The notes below the pieces were generated by a model, which had not been told where the DNA came from, searched no databases, and saw nothing but the letters and a program-made list of their open reading frames with translations. 64,000 nucleotides of DNA from Allomeiothermus silvanus DSM 9946 (GTDB lineage Bacteria > Deinococcota > Deinococci > Deinococcales > Thermaceae). Shown piece by piece: positions 18,462 to 27,138 of this stretch (positions are counted from its first letter, which is position 1; each line of letters starts with the position of its first letter). The DNA lies in contig NC_014212.1 of the NCBI RefSeq assembly GCF_000092125.1, forward strand, positions 1,012,001-1,076,000, given 5' to 3'. The position numbers and the translations under genes were made by a program.

Positions 18462-19478
18462 TTATCCCGGTCCGTAGCGGCCCCCCGGTAGGCTTAGGGC
18501 GTGTCCTTTTAGCTCGAGCATGCTGAGCACCGCCAGCACCTCCGAGAGCGGGAGGTCGAGGGAGAGGGCCAGGTCGTCGGGTAGGGTTTCGCCCATCTCC
18601 AATAGGGTCCGGTACACCGAGGCTTCCCGGCCCTCCAGCGCCACCGGGGGGTTGCGCGGCGCAGCGAACCCCAGCGCCATCAGGATATCCTCGCTGCCCA
18701 TGACCAGCCCGGCGCCGTCCTGGATGAGCCGGTTGCAGCCCTCGGAGGACGCGTCGGCAGGCCTTCCCGGCACGGCCAGCACATCGATGCCCTGCTCGAG
18801 GGCAAACTTTGCGGTGATGAGCGCTCCCGACTTGGCCCCGGCCTCGGCCACGATCACCGCCCGCGCGAGCCCCGCCACGATGCGGTTGCGGCGGGGGAAA
18901 AACTCGGCCTTGGGTGAGGTACCCAGAGGGAACTCCGAGAGCAGGTTCATCCGCTCGGCAAGCCCCCGGTTGGCCGGAGGGTAGACCTGATCCACTGCGC
19001 TTCCCAGCACCCCCAAGGTGTACCCGCCCCCCTCCAAGGCCCCGGCGTGGGCCTCAGTGTCAATCCCCAGGGCCAGCCCGGAGATCACCCCCACCCCGGC
19101 TTCGGCCAGCTCACGGGCCACCTTGCGGGTCCAGGCCTTGGCCCACGCGCTCGCCCGGCGGGTTCCCACGATGGCCACCGAGCGGCCAGGATCGCCCAAG
19201 CTTCCTTTCAGATACAGCACGCTGGGCGGAGAGGCCAGGTGGCGCAGCGGCTCGGGGTATTCCGGATCCCACAGCCCGATGATTCGCACCCCTAGGGCCA
19301 GGGCCTTTTCGCGCTCTTGCTCGGCCCGGCCAGACCCGAGCACCTTTCGGTAGGCCGCCCCGATCTCCCGTCCCAATACTTGCTCCACCGCCTCCGGGCT
19401 CAAATCGGTGCGCTCGAGGGCTTGCTGTAGCCGTTTGGGGCCGACATTAGGGGTAAAGGCTAGGGCTAAGGCGTCCAC
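18462..19478 (-). CDS. dprA: DNA processing protein DprA
   Basis: A 338-residue DprA/Smf protein that loads RecA onto incoming single-stranded DNA in natural transformation. The Rossmann-like core has VAIVGTRRASAWAKAWT, GVISGLALGIDTEAHAGAL, LGSAVDQVYPPANRGLAERM, LSEFPLGT, FFPRRNRIVAGLA and VEAGAKSGALITAKFALEQG. A C-terminal winged-helix-like part (TLPDDLALSLDLPLSEVLAVLSMLELKG) follows. I set the start at GTG 19478 because TAGCAT lies 7 bases before it and the conserved sequence begins there. Its upstream region is shared with the divergent era. Confidence 0.93.
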   Translation of the reverse strand: MDALALAFTPNVGPKRLQQALERTDLSPEAVEQVLGREIGAAYRKVLGSGRAEQEREKALALGVRIIGLWDPEYPEPLRHLASPPSVLYLKGSLGDPGRSVAIVGTRRASAWAKAWTRKVARELAEAGVGVISGLALGIDTEAHAGALEGGGYTLGVLGSAVDQVYPPANRGLAERMNLLSEFPLGTSPKAEFFPRRNRIVAGLARAVIVAEAGAKSGALITAKFALEQGIDVLAVPGRPADASSEGCNRLIQDGAGLVMGSEDILMALGFAAPRNPPVALEGREASVYRTLLEMGETLPDDLALSLDLPLSEVLAVLSMLELKGHALSLPGGRYGPG

Positions 19479-19485
19479 TGTGGAT

Positions 19486-19491
19486 ATGCTA
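19486..19491 (-). promoter_or_regulatory. Leaderless -10 box of dprA
   Basis: TAGCAT on the minus strand, 7 bases before GTG 19478. Confidence 0.45.
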
Positions 19492-19570
19492 AAGGTAAGA
19501 CGCCAAACGATAAACGCTTTATGCACACGCTTGCTGCCCTAAAACAGCGGCGTGCTAGGCAAACAGCCCC

Positions 19571-19576
19571 TATACT
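19571..19576 (+). promoter_or_regulatory. Leaderless -10 box of era
   Basis: TATACT, 6 bases (TGAGGA) before GTG 19583. The GGAG in the gap could also be a weak ribosome-binding site but is too close to the start. Confidence 0.55.
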
Positions 19577-19582
19577 TGAGGA

Positions 19583-20476
19583 GTGAACGCTGGTACGACC
19601 TATTCCGGTTTCGTCGCCATCGTGGGTAAGCCCAACGTGGGTAAATCCACCCTCCTCAACGCCCTGTTGGGGGTCAAGGTGGCCCCCATCAGCCCCAAGC
19701 CACAGACCACCCGCAAGCGCATTCGGGGCATCTACAGCGAAGGTAACCGACAAATCGTCTTTGTGGATACGCCCGGTGTCCATGAGCCCGAAGACGCGCT
19801 AGGGGATTATATGAGCCAGCAGGTGGCCGAAGCCCTAGCCGATGTAAACGCGGTGGTGTGGGTGGTGGATCTGCGGCACCCGCCTACCCGCGAGGACGAA
19901 CTCGTCGCCCGGATGCTCCAGCCTATCCAGAACGTGCCCATTCTACTGGTAGGCAACAAGCTCGATGCGGCCAAGCGCCCTGAAGACGCTATGCAGGAGT
20001 ACCGCTCGTTGCTCCATCAGGCCGAGCCCCGGATGCTCTCGGCGCTTGACGAGCGCGCCGTGAAGAACCTACGCGACGAGCTGCTGGCCATGCTCCCCGA
20101 AGGCCCCTTCTTTTACCCCGAGGTGTTTTCCCGTTCGGACCAAAGCCCCGAGGAGTGGAGCGCCGAGATCGTGCGCGAAGAGGCTATGAAGCGGCTGCGC
20201 GAGGAGATTCCTTACGCCATCGCCACTAAGACGGAGGAGTTCACCGAGCGGGAAAAGGGTAAGCTCTATATCCGCACCGTGCTCTACGTCGAGCGCGATT
20301 CACACAAGCCGATTTTGATCGGCAAGGGCGGGCGGATGCTCAAGGAGATCGGCCAGGCTGCCCGCAAGCAGCTCGAGGTCTTCCTCTCCCGCCCGGTCTA
20401 CCTCGAGCTAGAGGTCAAGGTCTACCCAGGCTGGCGCAAGGATCCCGAAGCATTGCGCGAACTCGGGTACGAGTGA
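19583..20476 (+). CDS. era: GTPase Era
   Basis: A 297-residue GTPase needed for maturation of 16S rRNA and the small ribosomal subunit. G1 is [10 protein letters not shown] near residue 15, G2 includes the conserved [12 protein letters not shown]3 is DTPGVHEP, and G4 is NKLD. The C-terminal KH domain carries [24 protein letters not shown]. The start GTG is leaderless by its promoter spacing. The stop is followed after one base by the ATG of the LmbE gene, so the two are probably co-translated. Confidence 0.96.
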   Translation: MNAGTTYSGFVAIVGKPNVGKSTLLNALLGVKVAPISPKPQTTRKRIRGIYSEGNRQIVFVDTPGVHEPEDALGDYMSQQVAEALADVNAVVWVVDLRHPPTREDELVARMLQPIQNVPILLVGNKLDAAKRPEDAMQEYRSLLHQAEPRMLSALDERAVKNLRDELLAMLPEGPFFYPEVFSRSDQSPEEWSAEIVREEAMKRLREEIPYAIATKTEEFTEREKGKLYIRTVLYVERDSHKPILIGKGGRMLKEIGQAARKQLEVFLSRPVYLELEVKVYPGWRKDPEALRELGYE

Positions 20477-20477
20477 G

Positions 20478-21104
20478 ATGGACCTGCTCAAACTTTCCCC
20501 ACGCCGGGTGCTTTGCTTGGGTGCCCACTCCGACGACATCGAGATCGGCTGCGGGGGAACCCTTTTGCGGCTGGTAGAGCAAGGAAACCTCGAGGTTTAC
20601 TGGGTGGTTTTCAGTGCGGATTCCTCCCGTGCCGCAGAGGCCCACTCCAGCGCAGCGCGGTTCCTCGAGGGGGTGCCCTATAAGCTGCAGGTGCTGGAGT
20701 TCCGCGACAGCTTTTTTCCCGCGCAGTGGGCCTCCATCAAGGAGGTCTTCCGGCAACTCGCCGGGGGGTTCTCGCCCGACCTGATCTTCACCCACGCCCG
20801 GGCGGACCGCCACCAGGATCACCGGGTTCTCTCCGACCTCACCTGGAACACCTGGCGCGACCACCTCATCCTCGAGTACGAGATTCCCAAGTGGGACGGC
20901 GACCTGGCTACTCCCAATGTGTACGTGCGGCTCGAGGAACGGCATGTCCGGCGCAAGATCGAGATCCTGCTCGAGGCTTTCCCCAGCCAGCGGGGCAAGC
21001 ACTGGTTTGATAGGGAGACCTTTACCGCTTTGCTGCGCTTGCGCGGCCTGGAAGCCGCTACCCGCTACGCCGAGGGCTTTTACGGGCGCAAGCTGGTTTT
21101 TTAG
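20478..21104 (+). CDS. PIG-L/LmbE family deacetylase
   Basis: A 208-residue zinc-dependent N-acetyl hydrolase. The first metal motif is AHSDD (GAHSDDIEIGCGGTL, residue 16) and the second HARADRHQDHR (HxxDxHxDH), which together form the active site of GlcNAc-PI deacetylase, MshB and BshB relatives. The substrate is unknown. It is placed one base after era and followed by a hexapeptide-repeat acyltransferase gene; a joint role in acyl-sugar modification is possible but not shown. Confidence 0.88.
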   Translation: MDLLKLSPRRVLCLGAHSDDIEIGCGGTLLRLVEQGNLEVYWVVFSADSSRAAEAHSSAARFLEGVPYKLQVLEFRDSFFPAQWASIKEVFRQLAGGFSPDLIFTHARADRHQDHRVLSDLTWNTWRDHLILEYEIPKWDGDLATPNVYVRLEERHVRRKIEILLEAFPSQRGKHWFDRETFTALLRLRGLEAATRYAEGFYGRKLVF

Positions 21105-21175
21105 CCCCGCGGGGGTAAGTTCCCTCACCATTCGCCCAGCCCTCGGGGGCATACCCTAGGGGTCTAGGTGGTTTG

Positions 21176-22060
21176 ATGCCCTGGTTACTGCCCAAGACGA
21201 TCACGCCCGATGCCGACCAGATGCTCAAGCGCTGGTTGGGCGAGCTTTCCGAGAGGCTCTCTGACCCCGCCGTAGACCGCTACGCCCTGGTGCGCGATGA
21301 GCTCTCGCGCATCCTGCATGCCCGCCCGTACGCCGAGCTGGCTGAGGTAGCGCCCATGGCCGCGTTGGCCCTTGACCCGGCTAATGCGACGCTTGAGGCC
21401 GAATACTACATCGCCACCGACCCCGAGCAGTTCCGCCGGGTGAAGCCCTTGCTGTGGTTTTGGAAGGCCCTCGACCTCACCCCGCTGGGCCAGTCGGTGC
21501 ATAGTGGGGTGGCGATCCGCCGGGCGCTGGCCCCCTTTATCTTCAAGCGGGTGGGGAAGAACCCTAAGTTTTTCCAAAACGTGGAGTTTTCCGTGGGGTA
21601 TAACCTCGAGTTGGGCGACGACGTAGTGGTTCACCGTTACTGCCTGCTCGACGACATCGGCGGGTTGGTGATCGGGGATGGCACCTCGATCAGCGACTAC
21701 GTGGATATCTACAGCCACACCCACCACGTCTTGAACTCGCCGGATGTGACCCTCAAGCAGACCATCATCGGCTCGGGGGTGCGCATCACCACCCGCAGCA
21801 CCGTGCTGGCCGGGGTGACCATCGGCGACGACGCCCTGATCGGTACCGGAGCGCTGGTCAACCGCGACGTGCCTCCGCACGGGATCGCTTTGGGGCGGCC
21901 CGCCAAGACGGTGCGCTGCAAGCTGCGCCTGGACTGGCCCCAGCCCTACTTTCACGAAACCGTACCGCGCATCCCCGACCGCAAGCCCAACCCTGATTTT
22001 CCCCACTTTATCGCACCGGGGTACGGGACCTGCCAGCCGGAAGAAACGAAAGAGGCGTGA
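21176..22060 (+). CDS. Hexapeptide-repeat acyltransferase
   Basis: A 294-residue protein with an N-terminal helical region of about 130 residues and a C-terminal left-handed beta-helix. Hexapeptide repeats (I/V/L-G-x4) run from about residue 140: VVVHRYCLLDDIGGLVIGDG, ISDYVDIYSHTHH with the catalytic-type His, then TIIGSGVRITTRSTVLAGVTIGDDALIGTGALVNRDVPPHGIALGRPAK. Acetyl- or acyl-CoA-dependent transfer to a sugar is likely. ATG 21176 has AGGTGG close upstream. It is 71 bases after the LmbE gene on the same strand. Confidence 0.82.
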   Translation: MPWLLPKTITPDADQMLKRWLGELSERLSDPAVDRYALVRDELSRILHARPYAELAEVAPMAALALDPANATLEAEYYIATDPEQFRRVKPLLWFWKALDLTPLGQSVHSGVAIRRALAPFIFKRVGKNPKFFQNVEFSVGYNLELGDDVVVHRYCLLDDIGGLVIGDGTSISDYVDIYSHTHHVLNSPDVTLKQTIIGSGVRITTRSTVLAGVTIGDDALIGTGALVNRDVPPHGIALGRPAKTVRCKLRLDWPQPYFHETVPRIPDRKPNPDFPHFIAPGYGTCQPEETKEA

Positions 22061-22126
22061 TTGTTGGGGTTCCTCCTCGTGAGCCCGGTTATAATCTGAC
22101 CGCTAAAAATCTGCCAGCCTGAGCCC

Positions 22127-22762
22127 ATGGCTCGCTGGATGATGTTTGGCTGCTTCGGCTTGTTGCTGGTTGCAGGAGCGCTGAGCGTAGGGGCATACTT
22201 CTTTCTGATCCGCCCAGCCCAAGCCCTCTTGAACGAATTTACCCAGGTCTTCCGGCTCGACTCCGAGATCAAAAACAAAACCCCGTATACCCCGCCTGCG
22301 AGCGGCCAGCCCACCCTAGATCAGGTTCAGCGCTTTGTACGGGTAGCGCGCGAGGTACGCCAGGGTTTGGGCGTTCGGTTTAGCGCTATCGAGAACCGCC
22401 TCAACCAGCTCACCCAGCACGCGACCGGTCAGGCTCAGCTTGATTACCGGGCTGCCCTTGACCTCTTCCGGGACTCGGGGGCGCTCATCACGGAGGCTAA
22501 GCGCTTCCAGGTAGAGGCCCTGAACCGCCATAATTTCTCGGTGGAAGAGTACGCTTGGGTGCGCAGCCAGGTGTACTCGGCGCTGGGGTATGGGGTTCCC
22601 GCCCTGAACCCCCAGGAGATCCTGCGCCAGATCGGCTCCGGGGACTTCAACCCCAAGGTTGCTCTCAACCGCTCTCCCAGCTCTAAAGCCACCGCGCGGC
22701 TGGTGGAGCCGCACCGGCAAGAACTGGAGGCCTATTACCCCTTCACCTGGTTCGGGTTGTGA
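22127..22762 (+). CDS. Membrane-anchored protein of unknown function
   Basis: A 211-residue protein with one N-terminal transmembrane helix (about residues 4-28, MMFGCFGLLLVAGALSVGAYFFLI) and a helical extracytoplasmic domain. It has regularly spaced Gln/Arg-rich helices (FVRVAREVRQGLGVRFSAIENRLNQL, LDYRAALDLFRDSGALITEAKRF) and a proline-rich end. No family is recognised. TATAAT at about 22090-22095 lies 31 bases upstream and may be its promoter. Confidence 0.7.
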   Translation: MARWMMFGCFGLLLVAGALSVGAYFFLIRPAQALLNEFTQVFRLDSEIKNKTPYTPPASGQPTLDQVQRFVRVAREVRQGLGVRFSAIENRLNQLTQHATGQAQLDYRAALDLFRDSGALITEAKRFQVEALNRHNFSVEEYAWVRSQVYSALGYGVPALNPQEILRQIGSGDFNPKVALNRSPSSKATARLVEPHRQELEAYYPFTWFGL

Positions 22763-22836
22763 GGCGGGATGCCTGTAATTAGGGCGGGCGACCCATCGGT
22801 GCTGTGGGCTTCGGCTAGACTCTACATAGGGATTCC

Positions 22837-25800
22837 ATGGCCACCTTGCCGCACCCGCCCTTTCCCCGCAGTGGAGGAGTGTGGAGCCTCGAGCTGCTAG
22901 GGGTAGCCCGCCTGGTGCGCGGGGGGGTGGCGTTAGAGCCGCTCGAGCGCAAGACTGCGGCCCTTTTCGCGATACTAGCCCTGGAAGGCCCCACCCCGCG
23001 CTCTAAGATCGCCGGGCTCTTATGGCCTGAGGTAGACGAAGGAAAAGCCCGGCGCAATCTGCGCCAGCGGCTACACCGGCTCAAGGACGTGCTGGGGGTG
23101 AGCCTGATCATCCCCGAGGATACGCTGTACCTGGATCCCGCCCTCGAGGTAGACGCGGTGTGCCTGGAGTCGCTGGCTTTTACCGGGGATTACCCGGGGG
23201 CCCTCAGGAAAGAGGGGGAACTCCTGGGCACCCATGACTACGACGATTGCCTCGAGCTGGCCGAGTGGGTGGAACTCGCGCGGGAACGGGTGCGCCGGGT
23301 GCGCCGCGAAGCGATGCTAGCCGAGATCCAACGCCTGGAGGCGGCAGGGGATTACCCGGCGGCGCTGCCTTGGGCTGAGCGGCTTTTGAATGACGACCTG
23401 GTTTCGGAGGAGGCCCATCGCCGGGTGATGCGGCTGTTGTACCTGATGGGCGAGCGAGCCGGGGCGCTCAAAGCCTACCACCGCTGCGGCGAGATCTTGC
23501 GGCGCGAGCTGGGGCTGGAGCCCCTACCCGAGACCGCTGAGTTAGCCCGTACCATTGACCAGGGTGCAGCCTTGCCTCACCCTCCCGCCGCCCAGCGCCC
23601 GCGGATTCCGCTCCAGGTGCTGCGCCCGCCCACGCTGGTGGGCCGCGAGCGGGAATGGTCCTTGCTGGAAGAGGCCTACCAGCAGGGCAAGCTGGTGTTT
23701 TTGCGCGGTGAGCCAGGAGTGGGCAAGACCCGGCTGGCGCTGGACTTCGCGGCATCCAAAGGCAGGGTTTTGCTGCTGGCGGCCCGCCCGGGGGATGCTG
23801 GGATTCCCTTCTCGAGCTATGCCCGCAGCTTGCGCGAGTCCTTGGCTGAACACCCTGAGTGGGTCGCCCATATGCTGCCCTGGGTGCGCGCCGAGATTTC
23901 GCGCATACTCCCTGAGCTGGCCGAGGGGGTGCTTCCGCCCCCGCTGGCCTCTGAGGCCGAGAAGATGCGGCTTTTTGACGCCCTGGGGACCCTTACCCTA
24001 AGTACCTACGCTGACGGTGAGCGGGTTTTGGTGAGCGATGACGCCCAGTACCTGGACCAGGCTTCCATCGAGGTGATGCTCTACCAGCTCAACAAGTTCG
24101 GCAGGCTGGGCCATCCGGGGGGCTTTCCCTTCACCATCGTCACCTACCGGCGCGGTGAGATGGATCCCGAGGTCGAACAGAATGTTTTCTTTCCGCTCCT
24201 CGAGGCCGGAGCGGCCACCCTCATCGATGTCGAGCCCCTCGAGCCGGATGCACTCAAAGCCTTGCTGCACAGCCTGGAGGACCCGCTGTTGGATAGATTG
24301 TCCCCGGCGCTTGAGCGCTACAGCGGCGGCAACCCCATGTTCGTGCTGGAGCTGCTCAAAAGCCTCTACGAAACTGGGCAGATCCAACGGGGCCTGCCGC
24401 AGCAGCTAGGGGTGCCGGGCAAGATCGGCTTTGTGGTCCAAAGACGCCTCGAGCGCCTCTCCCCGGCGGGTTTGCGCCTGGTCCGTACCGCCGCGGTAGC
24501 CGGGGTGGACTTCAGCTCCGAGTTAGCTGGAGCGGTGCTGGGGGTGAGCCCCTTGGATTTGGTAGAGCCGTGGGCTGAACTCGAGGCCGCCCAGCTGATT
24601 TTTGGCTCTGGTTTTGTCCATGACCTCGTCCATGAGGCAACTTTGGCGGGAATCCCGGTGCCCATCAAGGCCCTCCTGCACCGCCGCATCGCCGAGTACC
24701 TAGAAGCCCACCGGGCCGAGCCGGCCCGCATTGCCCAGCACTGGCTCGAGGCCGATGAGAGCAACGCCATTCCCTATCTGCTAGAAGCGGCCCGAGCGGC
24801 CCAGGTCACCTACCGGCTTTCTGAAGCCTCCCGTTTTTACGAGCAGGCTGCCTGTATCCTCGAGCGTTTGGGGCGTTCGGAGGAGGCCTTCGCGAGCTGG
24901 CAGCAGGCTTGTGCAACCCTGCTGCGCTTTGACACTGGCCCACGCCACGAAGCTGCTCTGGAGCGGCTTTTTGCCCTGGCCGAAAGCCCCCAGCAGCGGG
25001 CCCAAGCCCACTTGGCCGAAGCCAGCTTGGCCGGCGAACGCCATGACCGTGAGCGGGCTGAGCAGAGCGCGAGGGAGGGCTATAGGTTGGCGCTCGAGGC
25101 CCAAGACCCATCCCTCCAGGCCAAGCTGCTCACCGCCTTAGGCCAAGCCCTGTGGTTGCAGGGGCGAACCGAGGAGGTGGTGCCTCTACTCGAGCAGGCC
25201 GCCGAGATCTATCGGCAGACCGGCGACGAGCGCGGTCTGGCTGGGGTGGAGTCCAATCTGGGCACGGTGCTCGACCAGCTCTTTCGCCACCAGGAAGCCA
25301 TCGTGCACCATGGCCGGGCCGCCGAGCGCTTCGCAGTTTTCGATGACCGGCTGGGCACGGTCAAAGCCTTGCACAACCTTGCGGTGAGCCACGCCTATTT
25401 CGGCCTGGCCCACCTAGCGCTGGAATACCAGCGTAGGGCCGAGGCCTTGCTGAGCGAGGTAGAGGATGCTCAGATCTTGGCGCTGCGCAGCGCGGGAAAC
25501 CTAGCCGCCCGCTACGCCGACCTGGGGGAGTACACCCGGGCTTGGGCGGAGTTGGAGCGCGCTTTGGGTCTGGTCCCGGAGGGCTGGGAGTGGGCGCGGG
25601 CCCACTACCGCACCGAAAAGGTTAAGCTGCTCCTGCTATTGGGGGCGCTGGAGGAAGCCCAGGCCGAACTGGGGGCGGTGCTCGAGCTGCGCGCTCAGGG
25701 ATTAGGTCTGCCAGACGACATCTTCAAAGTAGCCCTGACCCTCCAGGCACAGATCAAGGCATGGCGGGGGGAATCACCCCACCCTGAGCTAAGCCAGGCC

Positions 25801-26268
25801 CAACCGCTGTCCGATGCCCACCGTCCCTATAACAAAATCCGCTTCATGCTGGTCAAGGCCACCCTCCTGAACCCCCAGGAGGCCTTGCCGTTGGCTCAGG
25901 AAGTGCTCGAGTTTGCCCTCGAGCACCAGCTTCCTGCGGTCGAGTTGGCGGCCCGGACCCGAGTGGCGCAGGTTTTGCTGCGGGTGAAGAAGCAGCGCCG
26001 GGCCCTCGGGCATACCGAGGCGGCGATGAGCCTGCTACGAACCTACGATCCCACCGATTTCTACCGGGGGGAGATTCTCCTGACCCACTGCTTGGCCCTG
26101 GAGGCCGCCCGGCAACCGGGAAGGCTGGGCCACCTCGAGGCCACCCTGAAATGGCTGCTCGAGACCGCCGAGGGAAAGGTTCCGCCCTTGTACCAAAAAA
26201 GCTTCCTGTGGCAAAACCCCACTAACCGAACCATCCTCGAGATGGCGAGCCAGCAGGGGATCGCCTGA
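22837..26268 (+). CDS. Large BTAD/AAA/TPR transcriptional regulator
   Basis: A 1,143-residue protein. Residues about 17-105 resemble a winged helix of OmpR/SARP type (FAILALEGPTPRSKIAGLLWPEVDEGKARRNLRQRLHRLK). Residues about 105-235 form a bacterial transcriptional activation domain (BTAD) ending GALKAYHRCGEILRRELGLEPLPET. A STAND-type ATPase follows with Walker A GEPGVGKT at residues 291-298 and VLVSDDAQYLD as Walker B. The C-terminal 500 residues are TPR-like helical repeats. The target genes are unknown; the following small gene and lipoproteins are candidates. Confidence 0.85.
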   Translation: MATLPHPPFPRSGGVWSLELLGVARLVRGGVALEPLERKTAALFAILALEGPTPRSKIAGLLWPEVDEGKARRNLRQRLHRLKDVLGVSLIIPEDTLYLDPALEVDAVCLESLAFTGDYPGALRKEGELLGTHDYDDCLELAEWVELARERVRRVRREAMLAEIQRLEAAGDYPAALPWAERLLNDDLVSEEAHRRVMRLLYLMGERAGALKAYHRCGEILRRELGLEPLPETAELARTIDQGAALPHPPAAQRPRIPLQVLRPPTLVGREREWSLLEEAYQQGKLVFLRGEPGVGKTRLALDFAASKGRVLLLAARPGDAGIPFSSYARSLRESLAEHPEWVAHMLPWVRAEISRILPELAEGVLPPPLASEAEKMRLFDALGTLTLSTYADGERVLVSDDAQYLDQASIEVMLYQLNKFGRLGHPGGFPFTIVTYRRGEMDPEVEQNVFFPLLEAGAATLIDVEPLEPDALKALLHSLEDPLLDRLSPALERYSGGNPMFVLELLKSLYETGQIQRGLPQQLGVPGKIGFVVQRRLERLSPAGLRLVRTAAVAGVDFSSELAGAVLGVSPLDLVEPWAELEAAQLIFGSGFVHDLVHEATLAGIPVPIKALLHRRIAEYLEAHRAEPARIAQHWLEADESNAIPYLLEAARAAQVTYRLSEASRFYEQAACILERLGRSEEAFASWQQACATLLRFDTGPRHEAALERLFALAESPQQRAQAHLAEASLAGERHDRERAEQSAREGYRLALEAQDPSLQAKLLTALGQALWLQGRTEEVVPLLEQAAEIYRQTGDERGLAGVESNLGTVLDQLFRHQEAIVHHGRAAERFAVFDDRLGTVKALHNLAVSHAYFGLAHLALEYQRRAEALLSEVEDAQILALRSAGNLAARYADLGEYTRAWAELERALGLVPEGWEWARAHYRTEKVKLLLLLGALEEAQAELGAVLELRAQGLGLPDDIFKVALTLQAQIKAWRGESPHPELSQAQPLSDAHRPYNKIRFMLVKATLLNPQEALPLAQEVLEFALEHQLPAVELAARTRVAQVLLRVKKQRRALGHTEAAMSLLRTYDPTDFYRGEILLTHCLALEAARQPGRLGHLEATLKWLLETAEGKVPPLYQKSFLWQNPTNRTILEMASQQGIA

Positions 26269-26364
26269 AATCCCGCCTTCCCTTACCGCTCAACCGGGTT
26301 GTCACGCTCCGGTAACGCTGGGCGTCCTAACCTTGTGCGGGTAGGCACCGGGACCGGGAAGGAG

Positions 26365-26562
26365 ATGGCCGCGAAACCACACACCTACATCGTGCGGGTC
26401 TGGGCCGAACCCAACCCCGGAGGCCCGAGCGCTTGGCGAGCCTCGGTGCTGGACACCCTGAGCCAGGAACGGTACTACTTCTCCACGCCGCAGGACTTGG
26501 CTCGCTTCTTGCAGGAGATCGAGGGGATCGGAGCGCGAGAAGACCCGCCGGAGGAGGGCTGA
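26365..26562 (+). CDS. Small uncharacterised protein
   Basis: A 65-residue protein (MAAKPHTYIVRVWAEPN...). It has an early beta strand TYIVRVW, WRASVLDTLSQERYYFS and an acidic end. It is placed after the large regulator with 96 bases between. AAGGAG abuts the ATG directly, which is closer than usual, so GTG 26338 upstream could be the true start. Family unknown; the strand-strand-helix pattern (QDLARFLQEI) resembles small regulatory domains. Confidence 0.5.
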   Translation: MAAKPHTYIVRVWAEPNPGGPSAWRASVLDTLSQERYYFSTPQDLARFLQEIEGIGAREDPPEEG

Positions 26563-26673
26563 TATGCACCCGCCCCAAGCGTTCGGCCAAGGTTTGGCTG
26601 CATCTCAGGCGCTTCTGGCGGGGATCCCCAAAGGCAAAACGAATCCGGCGGACTTCTAAGACGGGAGGGATAT

Positions 26674-27075
26674 ATGAGAAAAGGGGTTTGGAGGTTGGTT
26701 GGTTTGGGACTTTCGGCTTTACTGGCGGCTTGCGGGGGAGCGGCGGGTGGCGGCGGTTTTTCCGGCACGGTGACAGCACCCCAAGGTTTCACCATACAAG
26801 GCACGGAGGTGGTGGCTTGTTTTTACATTCAAAGTAGCGATAGCTGCGACGAAAGCAAGAGCAAAACCACCACCCTCAGCGGATCGGGCCCAAGCGCCAG
26901 CTTTGCCATAGATGGCTTGGCCTCGGGGGATTACGTGATTATCGCGGTCAAGCAAGGGCTCCTGGGGGCATTTGTAGACAACCAGGGCAACCCGGCGATC
27001 GTGCGGCCCCCGCGTAGTGGGATCAACATTGAGCTGAAGCAAGTAAGCGGCGGCTCATTACCGAGAAGCCCTTGA
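26674..27075 (+). CDS. Small lipoprotein, carboxypeptidase-regulatory-like fold
   Basis: A 133-residue protein with signal peptide MRKGVWRLVGLGLSALLAAC (lipobox LAAC, Cys20). The mature part has a Gly-rich linker, GFSGTVTAPQGF, and ASFAIDGLASGDYVIIAVKQG, the beta-sandwich pattern of carboxypeptidase regulatory or SpaA-like domains. GGGAGGG lies 7 bases before ATG. It precedes a larger lipoprotein of similar type, 63 bases away. Confidence 0.75.
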   Translation: MRKGVWRLVGLGLSALLAACGGAAGGGGFSGTVTAPQGFTIQGTEVVACFYIQSSDSCDESKSKTTTLSGSGPSASFAIDGLASGDYVIIAVKQGLLGAFVDNQGNPAIVRPPRSGINIELKQVSGGSLPRSP

Positions 27076-27138
27076 GGGCTCGAGCGTAGACCCCTATAGC
27101 GGGTTCGGTAGACAGGGAAATAAGCAGGGGTTCCTCCC

